DNA of 64,000 bases from Lewinellaceae bacterium (GTDB lineage Bacteria; Bacteroidota; Bacteroidia; Chitinophagales; Saprospiraceae). The stretch spans positions 186,001 through 250,000 of the forward strand of contig JACJYD010000001.1 in the NCBI GenBank assembly GCA_020636275.1. Direction: 5' to 3'. Shown here in pieces: positions 54,158-62,943 of this stretch. Position 1 is the stretch's first letter. Every line of letters starts with the position of its first letter. The notes beneath the pieces are model-generated. The model was not told the DNA's origin, searched no databases, and worked only from the letters and a program-made list of their open reading frames with translations. Both the position numbers and the translations under genes were made by a program.

Positions 54158-54200
54158 GTGAAACAGTGAAATAGACCAAAAGTCTTTTTCACTGTTTCAC
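54158..54200 (-). terminator. Stem-loop between the Skp-like gene and murI
   Basis: GTGAAACAGTGAAA (54158-54171) pairs with TTTCACTGTTTCAC (54187-54200); AGAC/GTCT (54173-54176, 54182-54185) extends the stem after a T-T mismatch, leaving a CAAAA loop. It sits after the Skp-like stop at 54213 and before the murI start at 54145, both minus strand. Confidence 0.55.
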
Positions 54201-54212
54201 CATTTCACTTTA

Positions 54213-54740
54213 TTATTGAGCAATTCCCAATTTCTCCATTACCTTCTTCGTGATATCCGAGTTTTCGTCGGCGAAGAGGATGGCGCCGGAGCTGAGGTCA
54301 AAAACCAGGGTATACCCGTCGGTTTTGGAGATTTCCTTGATGACCTCGTTTACCCGGTCGAGGATCGGCTTGAGGAGCTCCTCCTGTTTGGACATCAGTT
54401 TTGTCTGCATATCCTGATCATAGGCGACGAGGCTGTCCTGCATGGTCTGGAGTTCGCCCAGGATCGTTTGTTCCTGGAGGGGGGACAATTCACCGCGTTC
54501 TTTTTTGGCTGCGGCGTCGGTTTGTTTGGTCTGGAACTCCTGATACATTTGTTGCCCTTTCTTTTGCAGGATAGTCTGGTAGCCTTGGAGATCGGACTTC
54601 ATCTGCTCCATCTCGGGCAGTTTTTCCAGAATAGCTCCGGAGTTTACGTAGGCGTATTTAGGGGAAGTTTGGGCTTCGGCAACTTGCAGCATCAGCAGCA
54701 TGCTGGCCATGAAGATGCCGAAAAAGGCGATTTTTCTCAT
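54213..54740 (-). CDS. OmpH/Skp-family periplasmic chaperone
   Basis: A 175-residue exported protein with a signal peptide (FGIFMASMLLMLQVAEAQ), then a long helical coiled-coil region (about residues 40-110, rich in Lys, Glu and Gln) of the Skp/OmpH fold, ending with ILDRVNEVIKEISKTDGYTLVFDLSSGAILFADENSDIT. Skp chaperones hold unfolded outer-membrane proteins and hand them to the BAM complex. BamA is usually next to these genes in Bacteroidota but is not in this window. It is the second of two tandem homologues. Confidence 0.88.
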   Translation of the reverse strand: MRKIAFFGIFMASMLLMLQVAEAQTSPKYAYVNSGAILEKLPEMEQMKSDLQGYQTILQKKGQQMYQEFQTKQTDAAAKKERGELSPLQEQTILGELQTMQDSLVAYDQDMQTKLMSKQEELLKPILDRVNEVIKEISKTDGYTLVFDLSSGAILFADENSDITKKVMEKLGIAQ

Positions 54741-54757
54741 AATTTACGTTTGGTGAT

Positions 54758-54823
54758 TGGCAGAAAGCACCTGTGCAAAGCGAAAGTGCTTTCTGCCAGT
54801 AATTTAAATCGCCGGCAAAGATA
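54758..54823 (-). promoter_or_regulatory. Promoter box and 13-bp hairpin in the leader of the second Skp-like gene
   Basis: On the minus strand TATCTTTG (54823-54816) is an exact -7 box. Downstream, TGGCAGAAAGCAC (54758-54770) pairs perfectly with GTGCTTTCTGCCA (54786-54798), so the hairpin would lie in the 5' leader about 18 bases before the ATG at 54740. It could instead be the terminator of the upstream gene. Confidence 0.5.
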
Positions 54824-54849
54824 AGGCGATTGAAGGGAAAAGAACAGGT

Positions 54850-55386
54850 TTATTTTTTTAATCGTTCGAGTACGTCGGAAGTCACGTCGTAGCGGGGGTT
54901 GGCGAACAGGATCCCTGCGGCCCCACCTTTGTCGAAGATAAAATCGTAGCCACGGTCGTTGGCATAGGCTTCAATGGCCTCGTAGACTTTGTCCTGGATG
55001 GGTTGGACGAGTTCCTGTCTTTTTTTGAAGAGTTCACCTTCCGGGCCGAATTTTTCTTTTTGCATTTCACGGACCGATTGTTCTTTGTTCATGATCTCGT
55101 CTTCTTTCTGCTTGCGGGCTTCATCGCTGAGGAGCACTTGTTCGGCCTGGTAGCGGTTGTACATGGATTTGATCACGTCGTATTCCTGGGCGATTTCCTG
55201 GCGCCAACCGGCGGCGATGCGGTCGAGTTCCTTTTGTGCGTCCTGATATTCCTGGATGCTTTCCAGAACGAGGTTAACATCCACGTAGGCGATGCGTTGG
55301 GCCTGGATAGCGCTTGTCGAAAATACAGCTAAAGCCGCGACGGCCAGCCATTTTATCGCATGTTTGGGGAAGATCTTGGTCATCAT
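54850..55386 (-). CDS. OmpH/Skp-family periplasmic chaperone
   Basis: A 178-residue protein with a signal peptide (KWLAVAALAVFSTSAIQAQ) and the same Skp-type arrangement as its neighbour: a start strand IAYVDVNLVLESIQEYQDAQ, a charged coiled coil (YNRYQAEQVLLSDEARKQKEDEI) and a terminal strand YDFIFDKGGAAGILFANPRYDVT. It is a tandem paralogue of the gene at 54213. The start is MMTKIFPKH at 55386 (or 55383); a longer frame to 55443 runs into the promoter. Confidence 0.88.
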   Translation of the reverse strand: MMTKIFPKHAIKWLAVAALAVFSTSAIQAQRIAYVDVNLVLESIQEYQDAQKELDRIAAGWRQEIAQEYDVIKSMYNRYQAEQVLLSDEARKQKEDEIMNKEQSVREMQKEKFGPEGELFKKRQELVQPIQDKVYEAIEAYANDRGYDFIFDKGGAAGILFANPRYDVTSDVLERLKK

Positions 55387-55420
55387 GTCGTTGATTTTTG
55401 AGTTAAGTGAAAGAGTCGTC

Positions 55421-55447
55421 CAAAAGTACATCTTTTCGACCATTCAA
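55421..55447 (-). promoter_or_regulatory. Bacteroidota promoter (TTG-N16-TACTTTTG) for the Skp-like gene pair
   Basis: On the minus strand TACTTTTG (55428-55421) is an exact -7 box, with TTG (55447-55445) 16 bases upstream. The start codon is about 35 bases downstream. Confidence 0.55.
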
Positions 55448-55556
55448 AATAACGCCGACTTCATGGCCATCTGAAAGGAAAACACGCTGTTTAACTTATG
55501 TTTAACGGCGTATTGCGGGATATTAAGGAATAGGTAAGAATTGGGGACGAATGCCT

Positions 55557-55564
55557 TACCTTTG
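55557..55564 (+). promoter_or_regulatory. Bacteroidota -7 box (TACCTTTG) for hutH
   Basis: Exact TAnnTTTG match 25 bases before the ATG at 55589, the same octamer as the rplM promoter. A TTG at 55541-55543 is 13 bases upstream, a short spacing for a -33 element. Confidence 0.5.
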
Positions 55565-55588
55565 AGGCGCCTAACTCAAATAATTCGT

Positions 55589-57082
55589 ATGGAGGACATA
55601 TTTACGATCAGTTCGCAGCCGGTTGCACTCGACCAGGTGCAGAAATTCCTGGAAGTGAATGCAGGGCTCCGGTTGTCGGATGAAGTACAGCAGCGGGTCC
55701 GGCATTGCCGCGAATACCTGGAGCGGAAGCTCGAATCAGCCGATCGATCTTTTTACGGCATTAATACCGGCTTCGGCTCTTTGTGCAATGTGCAGATCTC
55801 CCACCGGGAGTTGGAAAAACTACAGGTCAACCTGGTACAATCGCATGCCTGCGGGATGGGCGAAGAAGCGCCCGAACTGATCGTTCGCCTCATGCTTTTG
55901 CTGAAGATCAAGAGTCTGGGGTTTGGTTACTCGGGCGTGAACCTGTCTACCGTCCAGCGATTGGTCGATTTTTTCAATGCGGGGGTTCTCCCGGTCGTTT
56001 TTCAATTAGGCTCTCTGGGCGCTTCGGGTGATCTGGCGCCATTGGCACATTTAAGCCTGCCCATGATTGGGCTTGGGGAAGTTCGGTATCAGGGGGTGAA
56101 GCGACCGTCTGGCGAAGTGCTCAGCGAATTGGGGTGGTCTCCGATCTCCCTGGGGGAAAAAGAGGGGTTGGCGCTTCTGAACGGGACCCAGTTTTCAGCA
56201 GCATATGCACTGCACGGAATCCTGAAGGCCCGGCAATTATTCGAATGGGCCACGGTCTGCGCGGCCTTGTCGCTGGATGCTTTCGACGGATTAAACGAGC
56301 CGTTTGACGCCCGCTTGCACCGCATCCGGCCGCATCAGGGGCAGCAGGTCGTGGCAGAGTCCGTATGCCGGTGGCTGGAGGGCAGCGAGATCCTGAAGCG
56401 TCCAAAAGAAGTCGTTCAGGACCCCTATGCTTTTCGCTGCGTACCTCAGGTCCACGGTGCGACCTGGGATGCCATGCAATACGTTCAAAAAGTGGTCGAA
56501 ACGGAGATCAATGGGGTCACCGACAACCCCAATATTTTCCCGGATGAAGATGCCATCCTGTCGGGAGGCAATTTCCATGCACAGCCACTGGCCCTGACCT
56601 CCGATCTTCTGGCCATAGCGATGGCTGAACTGGGCAATATCTCCGAGCGGCGTACCTACCAGTTGATCTCCGGGCAACGCGGCTTACCGGCGTTCCTCAC
56701 CCCCGATGCCGGGTTGAATTCCGGCCTGATGATCCCGCAATACACAGCGGCTTCCATGGTTAGCCAGAACAAGCAATTATGCACGCCCGCCTCCGTCGAT
56801 TCGATCGTTTCCAGCAACGGACAGGAAGATCACGTGAGTATGGCTGCCAATGCGGGTACCAAATTGTACCGCGTGCTCGAAAACGTGGAACGCCTGCTCG
56901 CCATCGAGTTCATGACAGCTGCGCAGGCGATGCATTTTAGAAGGCCGCTGCGCACGGGCGACAGGCTGGAGGCCCTGTTGGAGGCCTACCGGGAAATGGT
57001 GCCCCCGCTTGAATCCGACCGGGTGCTCAGCGCCGACATGAATGCCACCGTAGCCTTTTTTCAGCAAACCAAATTAAAATGA
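55589..57082 (+). CDS. hutH: Histidine ammonia-lyase
   Basis: A 497-residue lyase that removes ammonia from histidine to give urocanate. The catalytic MIO group forms from the Ala-Ser-Gly in LGSLGASGDLAPLAHL (about residues 145-147). FYGINTGFGSLCN and the C-terminal SNGQEDHVSMAANAG are family marks. Aromatic ammonia-lyases share the MIO, so tyrosine or phenylalanine specificity is not fully excluded, but length and context fit HutH. No other hut gene is adjacent. The stop overlaps the next gene's start by four bases. Confidence 0.9.
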   Translation: MEDIFTISSQPVALDQVQKFLEVNAGLRLSDEVQQRVRHCREYLERKLESADRSFYGINTGFGSLCNVQISHRELEKLQVNLVQSHACGMGEEAPELIVRLMLLLKIKSLGFGYSGVNLSTVQRLVDFFNAGVLPVVFQLGSLGASGDLAPLAHLSLPMIGLGEVRYQGVKRPSGEVLSELGWSPISLGEKEGLALLNGTQFSAAYALHGILKARQLFEWATVCAALSLDAFDGLNEPFDARLHRIRPHQGQQVVAESVCRWLEGSEILKRPKEVVQDPYAFRCVPQVHGATWDAMQYVQKVVETEINGVTDNPNIFPDEDAILSGGNFHAQPLALTSDLLAIAMAELGNISERRTYQLISGQRGLPAFLTPDAGLNSGLMIPQYTAASMVSQNKQLCTPASVDSIVSSNGQEDHVSMAANAGTKLYRVLENVERLLAIEFMTAAQAMHFRRPLRTGDRLEALLEAYREMVPPLESDRVLSADMNATVAFFQQTKLK

Positions 57083-58218
57083 TCCTGCGGACCTGCCGGT
57101 TGACCGGGCTGTTCGTGTGGTTTTCCTGGTTGATCCTTCTGCCTGCCGTCTGGGGGCAGCGTCCCGGCTATAGTTGGGATTTCGGTATGGAAAATGGCCG
57201 GATCTTCAAACACACCCCCAAGATCCTTTTTCAGATTCCCGATCACACATTTGGCTTTGGACTCAACTTCCAGCAGCAAACCTACGGAAAGCAGGAATGG
57301 GAGCAACTGCAGGGTTATCCGTTAATGGGTTTCGGATTGCAGTATTTCAACTTTGGCGACCCGGAGGTGCTGGGACATGCCATTGCTTTCTTTCCCAATC
57401 TGACCCTCAAGATCGTCGACCGCCCGAAGTGGATGATCCATTTCCGGATCGGGTCGGGCCTGGCCTGGCTCAACCGGAGCTACGACCGGTTGACCAATCC
57501 GACCAACAACAGCATTGGGAGCCGGTTTAACAATACCACCAATTTCCGCCTGGTGGTGGGCGTCTCTCTTTCCCGGCATTTGACCGCTTTTGCCGGAGGC
57601 AGTTTCACCCACTTTTCCAATGGGGCGATACAGATGCCCAACCTGGGTATCAACGTCCCGGCGATATCGGCAAGTCTTCGTTACACTCCTCAGCCCATCT
57701 TCCGGGAAGATTTTCTGCGGAGTGTGGAAAACCGAAAGCCGCCCCGCCGGTTTGGGGTCCAAGCCTATTTTGCCATGGCATACAAGGAGACCAGCTTTCC
57801 CGGCGCTGCCAAATGGCCGGTCTATTCGGGCTCGGCTGCCGGACTTTACCGGATCAGTAAAGTGCAGAATCTGCTGCTGGGGGTGGAGTGCGAATACCAT
57901 CAGAGCGTCTTCCTTTTTGCCCGGCATACCTTTGCCGCCCACACCCAAGAAGAGGCCCGAAAGGGAGCGACTCGCTGGATGGTCTTCCTCGCCAACGAAT
58001 GGCGATTCCGGAATACAGGCTTCCTGATCCAGGCCGGATTTTATGTGGGCAACAAGACGATCCTGGTGCCCTATCCCATTTACAACAAACTGGGACTGCG
58101 CTATTATTTCCCTCCGTTCCCAAAGTCCGAATCCCAAATTTTCGCCAGTATTTATTTAAAATCGCACATTATCACTGCTGATTACATATCTATTGGTATA
58201 GGGGCCCGGATACAATGA
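57079..58218 (+). CDS. PagL-like lipid A 3-O-deacylase (acyloxyacyl hydrolase family)
   Basis: A 379-residue outer-membrane-type protein with a signal peptide (LFVWFSWLILLPAVWGQ). The PagL-type active motif GGSFTHFSNGA (about residues 172-182) carries the catalytic His and Ser of the HxSN pattern, followed by a beta-barrel-like region of alternating strands. It would remove a 3-O acyl chain from lipid A. It is longer than classical PagL (about 150 residues in the mature form). Its ATG overlaps the hutH stop (ATGA), so translation may be coupled to an amino acid lyase gene, an odd pairing. Confidence 0.75.
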   Translation: MILRTCRLTGLFVWFSWLILLPAVWGQRPGYSWDFGMENGRIFKHTPKILFQIPDHTFGFGLNFQQQTYGKQEWEQLQGYPLMGFGLQYFNFGDPEVLGHAIAFFPNLTLKIVDRPKWMIHFRIGSGLAWLNRSYDRLTNPTNNSIGSRFNNTTNFRLVVGVSLSRHLTAFAGGSFTHFSNGAIQMPNLGINVPAISASLRYTPQPIFREDFLRSVENRKPPRRFGVQAYFAMAYKETSFPGAAKWPVYSGSAAGLYRISKVQNLLLGVECEYHQSVFLFARHTFAAHTQEEARKGATRWMVFLANEWRFRNTGFLIQAGFYVGNKTILVPYPIYNKLGLRYYFPPFPKSESQIFASIYLKSHIITADYISIGIGARIQ

Positions 58219-58378
58219 ACGGAGTGTACCTTTCATACCGTTTCCTCGTCCAAAATGCACATGGAATAGATGCATGCCTAAAAAGCAGGCAGGTTTCTTA
58301 CAATTCTCTTAATTTTATACCCCGGGGATACTAAATGGACCGGACTCTTCATTTTACCTGATAAAAAAACCGATCGGT

Positions 58379-59182
58379 ATGAAACATCCTTTTTTATTTA
58401 AGACGCTGATCAGCGGCCTGGTCATCATCCTGGCCCTTGGAGCTTGTGATGTCAAGAAAGCGAGTCAGAGCGTCAATTTTTTCTCCGTACAAGACGAGAT
58501 CACATTGGGAAAGCAGGTGGAACAGGAGATTGCCGGTGATCCCAAACAATTTCCCCTTCTACCCGAAAAGGGGAATGAAGAAGTCTATCAATACGTACGG
58601 GGACTGGCACAGAAGATCCTCAATACCGGAAAAGTAGCTTACAAGAACGAATTTGCCTGGGAGGTGAAGATCATCAAGGATGATAAAACTTTGAATGCTT
58701 TCTGCACCCCGGGCGGTTACATTTACGTGTACACCGGGCTGATCAAATTTCTGGATTCGGAAGACCAGTTGATGGGCGTAATGGGGCATGAGATCGCCCA
58801 TGCCGCCCTGCGGCATTCGACGCGCAACCTGACCAAGCTCTACGGTATTCAGATGTTGTATCAGGTCATCACCGGGAAGGCCGAGCCGGGTATGCTGGAG
58901 CAGATCGCCATTGGCCTTGTGTCCCTGAAGTTCAGTCGCGACCACGAAACGGAAGCCGATGAGAGCTCCGTTCAATACCTTTGCGGAACGACCTATAATG
59001 CGGATGGCGCCGCCGGATTTTTCAAAAAAATGGAAGGGCAGCCCACTCCTCCAGCCTTTCTGAGCACGCACCCTGATCCGGGAAACCGCGTGGTGAACAT
59101 GGAAAAGAAAAAGGCCGAATTGGGTTGCAAAGGCACAATGACCAACCAATCGGCATACGAGAAGATCAAGGCCAAACTGTAA
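58379..59182 (+). CDS. M48 family metalloprotease, lipoprotein
   Basis: A 267-residue zinc protease with a lipoprotein signal (IILALGACDVK, cysteine about residue 23), so it is attached to the envelope. The active-site motif GHEIAHAALRH is at about 136-146, and the third zinc ligand is in the HETEADESSVQYL region. Relatives such as BepA/LoiP act in outer-membrane protein quality control. The OmpA/PD40 gene begins 35 bases after it, suggesting a shared transcript. Confidence 0.9.
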   Translation: MKHPFLFKTLISGLVIILALGACDVKKASQSVNFFSVQDEITLGKQVEQEIAGDPKQFPLLPEKGNEEVYQYVRGLAQKILNTGKVAYKNEFAWEVKIIKDDKTLNAFCTPGGYIYVYTGLIKFLDSEDQLMGVMGHEIAHAALRHSTRNLTKLYGIQMLYQVITGKAEPGMLEQIAIGLVSLKFSRDHETEADESSVQYLCGTTYNADGAAGFFKKMEGQPTPPAFLSTHPDPGNRVVNMEKKKAELGCKGTMTNQSAYEKIKAKL

Positions 59183-59217
59183 GGGCCAACTTGGCGAAAA
59201 TTCCAAAAACCAGCGAA

Positions 59218-60852
59218 ATGATGACCATCCTGAGAAGAGCCGGAGTGATAAGCATATTGCTTTTGCAGGTCTTGCCGTGGAGCACGGCGCAGGGGTTAGA
59301 GAAATTGGGGGCAGATATCAATACCAATAAATACGACGAGATCTCTCCCGTTTTGTCCAAGGATGGTCATACGCTGTACTTTACCCGGCTGGGATCGCCC
59401 GATTTCGATAAGAACATGATCCTGGACGGCGCCAATGTATACGAATCTTCGCCGGGAGAATATTCCCAGTTATTGCGGGAGGTCTATTACCAGCTTTCCG
59501 GAAAGCTGCTCCCCGATCCCACCCGTTCCGACTTCAACCAGGATATCTGGATTGCCGAGAGCGAAAGCCAGTTTTTCGACAAGGTCTACCATCCCGTTTT
59601 TCCGCTCAACAACGCCTTTCCGAACAGTATTTGTGCGGCGACCTCCCAGCCGAACCAATACATCGTCATCAATCAGTTTCCAAAAGAAGGCGGCATGCGA
59701 AAGGGTTTTTCTTTCGTTTGGCAACGACTGGACGGTAGCTGGACCGCACCGGAGCCCATGCCCATCAAGAATTACTACACCGATGGTCCCGTGGTCAACC
59801 TGGCTCTGAGCAGCGATGAAGACGTGATCATCCTGTCGCTGGACCGCAGCGATGGAAAGGGTATGAACGACCTGTATATTTCCTTCCGGGAAGTGGATGG
59901 TAGCTGGACCGAGCCCGAGAACCTGGGCAATAAGATCAACACCGGGTACAACGAAACGACGCCTTCGCTTTCCGATGATATGACCACGCTTTTTTTCGCC
60001 TCCAACCGGCCGGGGTCGGAAGGGGTGGATATCTACTTCAGCCGCCGCGAAGACAGCGGCTGGAAAAACTGGTCGAGTCCGCGCCGCCTCAATCCGCCCA
60101 TTAATTCGAGCGCCAACGACAGCCAACCCTTTTTCAATGCCGCTACCGGCTTTTTGTACTTCACTTCCGACCGGGATGGATCCTACGATATTTTCCGCTT
60201 GCGCATCGAAGAAGCCCAAGGGCAGAAAGACATTCTGGTGAAAGGCCGGATCATCAATTCGGCTACAGGGGAGCCCATCGGCGCCAAGGTGCTGACCGGA
60301 TTGGAAGACGGAGGCTATCAGCGCACCTACTATCTCTCTTCCGACGGTCATTTTCGCATCCGCGTGCCCAAGGGAGAGCAGTTGCGGCTGGTGGCGGAAA
60401 AAGAAGGATTTATCGGGCAGGCCCAGCCGCTCTTTTTTGATAAGGATACTTATTACTTCAAAGATCACGAGGTCGATCTCTACCTCGATCCCCTGGTCGT
60501 AAATGCCAAGATCAGTTTGCGACCCATATTCTTCGAACGCTCCAAGGCGATCATCCTGCCCCGCTCCTATCAGGAACTGGACGATCTGGCGCTTTTGCTC
60601 CTCGAACGGCCGGGAATATCCATCCGCATCGAGGGACATACCGACAACGTCGGGGAGTATAAATCGCTCGTCGACCTGTCGGAGCAAAGGGCTCAGGCCG
60701 TGAAGGACTTCCTGGTCCGGAAGGGGGTTCATCCCACCCGGATCGAGACGGTGGGCTACGGGCCTTCCCGTCCCGTCAGCGATAACAAAGACGAGGACTC
60801 CCGAAGCCTCAACCGCCGGGTGGAGGTACGCATTACGCAGATCGACGAATGA
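59218..60852 (+). CDS. PD40 and OmpA domain outer-membrane protein
   Basis: A 544-residue protein with a signal peptide (GVISILLLQVLPWSTAQG). The middle has PD40/TolB-like propeller blades (ISPVLSKDGHTLYFTRLG, TPSLSDDMTTLFFASNRPG, DSQPFFNAATGFLYFTSDRDG), then a CNA-B-like loop domain (KGRIINSATGEPIGAKVL), and a C-terminal OmpA peptidoglycan-binding domain with IRIEGHTDNVG (about residue 470) and LSEQRAQAVKDFL. The layout is common in Bacteroidota and is often linked to gliding or envelope stability. It starts at ATG 59218 or 59221. Confidence 0.9.
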   Translation: MMTILRRAGVISILLLQVLPWSTAQGLEKLGADINTNKYDEISPVLSKDGHTLYFTRLGSPDFDKNMILDGANVYESSPGEYSQLLREVYYQLSGKLLPDPTRSDFNQDIWIAESESQFFDKVYHPVFPLNNAFPNSICAATSQPNQYIVINQFPKEGGMRKGFSFVWQRLDGSWTAPEPMPIKNYYTDGPVVNLALSSDEDVIILSLDRSDGKGMNDLYISFREVDGSWTEPENLGNKINTGYNETTPSLSDDMTTLFFASNRPGSEGVDIYFSRREDSGWKNWSSPRRLNPPINSSANDSQPFFNAATGFLYFTSDRDGSYDIFRLRIEEAQGQKDILVKGRIINSATGEPIGAKVLTGLEDGGYQRTYYLSSDGHFRIRVPKGEQLRLVAEKEGFIGQAQPLFFDKDTYYFKDHEVDLYLDPLVVNAKISLRPIFFERSKAIILPRSYQELDDLALLLLERPGISIRIEGHTDNVGEYKSLVDLSEQRAQAVKDFLVRKGVHPTRIETVGYGPSRPVSDNKDEDSRSLNRRVEVRITQIDE

Positions 60853-60899
60853 TTTTCTTTTAGTTTAAAGTAGTATCTTGCGACCTGAAAATCATTACT

Positions 60900-61568
60900 A
60901 TGGTGCTTCGCGGGGTTGCAAAGGTGATATCCCTTCTGTTTCATCCACTGCTCATGTTGACCTACATGACGGTGCTCCTGTTGATCATTCAGCCCTTTTG
61001 GTTCGGGGTAAACCAGATCTCGGAAAAAATTCCCTTGCTCCTGGCCGTTTTCTTTTCCAGCTTCCTCATCCCCGGCGTGGCCGTGTTGATGATGCGCTTC
61101 CTGGGCCTGGTGGAGTCGATGGAACTCCGGGATAAAAAGGAACGGATCGGGCCGTACATCGTAGCGGCCATTTTTTATTTGTGGTTGTATATCAATTTCC
61201 GGCATGACCCAAGTACGCCGCCTTTATTTTCGGCTCTCGTATTGGGCTGCGTCATCGGGTTATTCCTGGCCTTTTTCGTCAATATTTTTTCGAAGATCAG
61301 CGCTCATGCGGTAGGCATGGGCGGCCTGCTCGGCATGCTCATCATTCTTTTGGGAATGGGGCCTGTCGATCCGGTGCTCATCCCTTTGGGCTCTCTGGGA
61401 GTGCTGCAAACCACCCTGGGCACCTTGTTGTTGCTAGTCATTTTGCTCGCCGGAGCGGTAGGTACCTCCCGGCTGCTGTTGAAAGCGCATGAGGCGATCG
61501 ATCTGTATGGCGGGTATATGGTCGGATTGATCGCCCAGTTCGTGTCGTTCCGCTTGTTGATGTTATAA
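60900..61568 (+). CDS. Integral membrane protein of unknown function, PAP2-like
   Basis: A 222-residue protein with about six membrane segments. Parts recall the PAP2 phosphatase fold (KISAHAVGMGGLLGML, DLYGGYMVGLIAQF), but the full KxxxxxxRP...SGH...H pattern is not intact, so phosphatase activity is unsure. Similar stand-alone proteins occur across Bacteroidota. It is 11 bases from the kmo start on the same strand. Confidence 0.6.
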   Translation: MVLRGVAKVISLLFHPLLMLTYMTVLLLIIQPFWFGVNQISEKIPLLLAVFFSSFLIPGVAVLMMRFLGLVESMELRDKKERIGPYIVAAIFYLWLYINFRHDPSTPPLFSALVLGCVIGLFLAFFVNIFSKISAHAVGMGGLLGMLIILLGMGPVDPVLIPLGSLGVLQTTLGTLLLLVILLAGAVGTSRLLLKAHEAIDLYGGYMVGLIAQFVSFRLLML

Positions 61569-61578
61569 ATAACTGACA

Positions 61579-62931
61579 ATGAAAGAAAAACGAGCCGTTA
61601 TTGTCGGAGCCGGTTTGGTCGGTTCGCTCTGGGCCATCCTGCTGGCCAAACGCGGTTATGAGATCGACCTGTACGAGCGCCGGTCGGACATGCGGCAGCA
61701 CGGGTACTCAGGAGGGCGTTCCATCAACCTGGCGATGAGCCGCCGGGGCTGGACGGCCCTGGAGCGCGCCGGTATCCGGCCGGTGATCGAGCCTCATGCC
61801 CTGCCTATGAAAGGCCGAATGATCCACAGTCCGGAAGGCGACCTGGCTTTTCAGCCCTACGGGAAAGAAGGACAGGCCATTTATTCCGTCTCGCGGGGTG
61901 GCCTGAATCTCGAATTGTTGAAGGTGGCGGGTTCGTATCCCAACGTACGGCTCCATTTTGACCAGATCTGCCGGAAAGTGGACGTCGACTCCAACACCCT
62001 TACTTTCGAACACGAGCCCAGCGGCGAGCGGCATACGATCCAGGCGCCTCTGATCTTCGGCACGGACGGCGCTTTTTCGGCCGTTCGGAACAGCCTGATG
62101 AAGATCCCGCGATTCGATTATTCGCAGCAATACCTGACGCATGCCTACAAGGAACTGTCCATTCCTCCGGCTGCGGGCGGCGGGTTTTTAATGGATAAAA
62201 ACGCCCTTCATATCTGGCCCCGCCACCAGTTCATGCTGATCGCCCTGCCAAATGCCGACGGCAGTTTCACCTGTACGTTGTTTTTGGCATTCGAAGGGGA
62301 TCCCTCCTTTGCGCAATTGCAAACCGACCGGGATGTCGAGGCGTTTTTCGAGCGTTATTTCCCGGATGCCCTCTCGCTCATGCCCACCTTGCTGGACGAT
62401 TTCAACGGCAATCCGACATCTTCCCTGGTGACGGTTCGCTGTCACCCGTGGCAGTACGACGGGCGCATTTTATTATTGGGCGATGCCGCCCACGCCATCG
62501 TGCCGTTTTACGGGCAGGGAATGAACGCGGGGTTCGAGGACTGCACTATCCTGGACGATCTGGCTACCGAGTATGGGGAGGACTGGGATTCCGTTTTTAC
62601 CGCCTTCAACCGGGCCCGGGTCAAAGATGGGAATGCCATTGCCGACCTGGCGCTGCGCAATTTTATCGAAATGCGCGATCTGGTGGCAGATCCCATGTTC
62701 CTGCTACGCAAAAAAATTGCGGCGCACTTGCACGAGAAGCACGGAGAGGCCTTCCTACCCTCCTATTCCATGGTATCTTTTTCGGATACACCGTATAGCG
62801 TTGCACTCCAGGCAGCCGACGATCAGGACCGTCTCCTGGACCAGATCCTGCAGATCGAAGGGATCAGCGAGCGGTGGGAACGGCCGGAAGTGGATGAATT
62901 GTATGAAAAATGGAAGAATTCGCGCAGATAA
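61579..62931 (+). CDS. kmo: Kynurenine 3-monooxygenase
   Basis: A 450-residue FAD monooxygenase that hydroxylates kynurenine with NADPH and O2 in the tryptophan-to-quinolinate route. FAD motifs are GAGLVGSLWAILLAKRG (residues 10-26), YERRSDMR, and LLGDAAHAIVPFYGQGMNAGFEDC at about 295-320. The C terminus lacks the second transmembrane anchor of eukaryotic KMO, as usual for bacterial forms. No kynureninase or NAD-synthesis gene is adjacent. It is convergent with the acyltransferase gene, 12 bases apart. Confidence 0.92.
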   Translation: MKEKRAVIVGAGLVGSLWAILLAKRGYEIDLYERRSDMRQHGYSGGRSINLAMSRRGWTALERAGIRPVIEPHALPMKGRMIHSPEGDLAFQPYGKEGQAIYSVSRGGLNLELLKVAGSYPNVRLHFDQICRKVDVDSNTLTFEHEPSGERHTIQAPLIFGTDGAFSAVRNSLMKIPRFDYSQQYLTHAYKELSIPPAAGGGFLMDKNALHIWPRHQFMLIALPNADGSFTCTLFLAFEGDPSFAQLQTDRDVEAFFERYFPDALSLMPTLLDDFNGNPTSSLVTVRCHPWQYDGRILLLGDAAHAIVPFYGQGMNAGFEDCTILDDLATEYGEDWDSVFTAFNRARVKDGNAIADLALRNFIEMRDLVADPMFLLRKKIAAHLHEKHGEAFLPSYSMVSFSDTPYSVALQAADDQDRLLDQILQIEGISERWERPEVDELYEKWKNSRR

Positions 62932-62943
62932 AATCGCGTTTCG

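Noticed and set aside
58259..58300. TGCCTAAAAAGCAGGCA as a terminator after the PagL-like gene
   Set aside because: Only five paired bases and no T-run immediately after.
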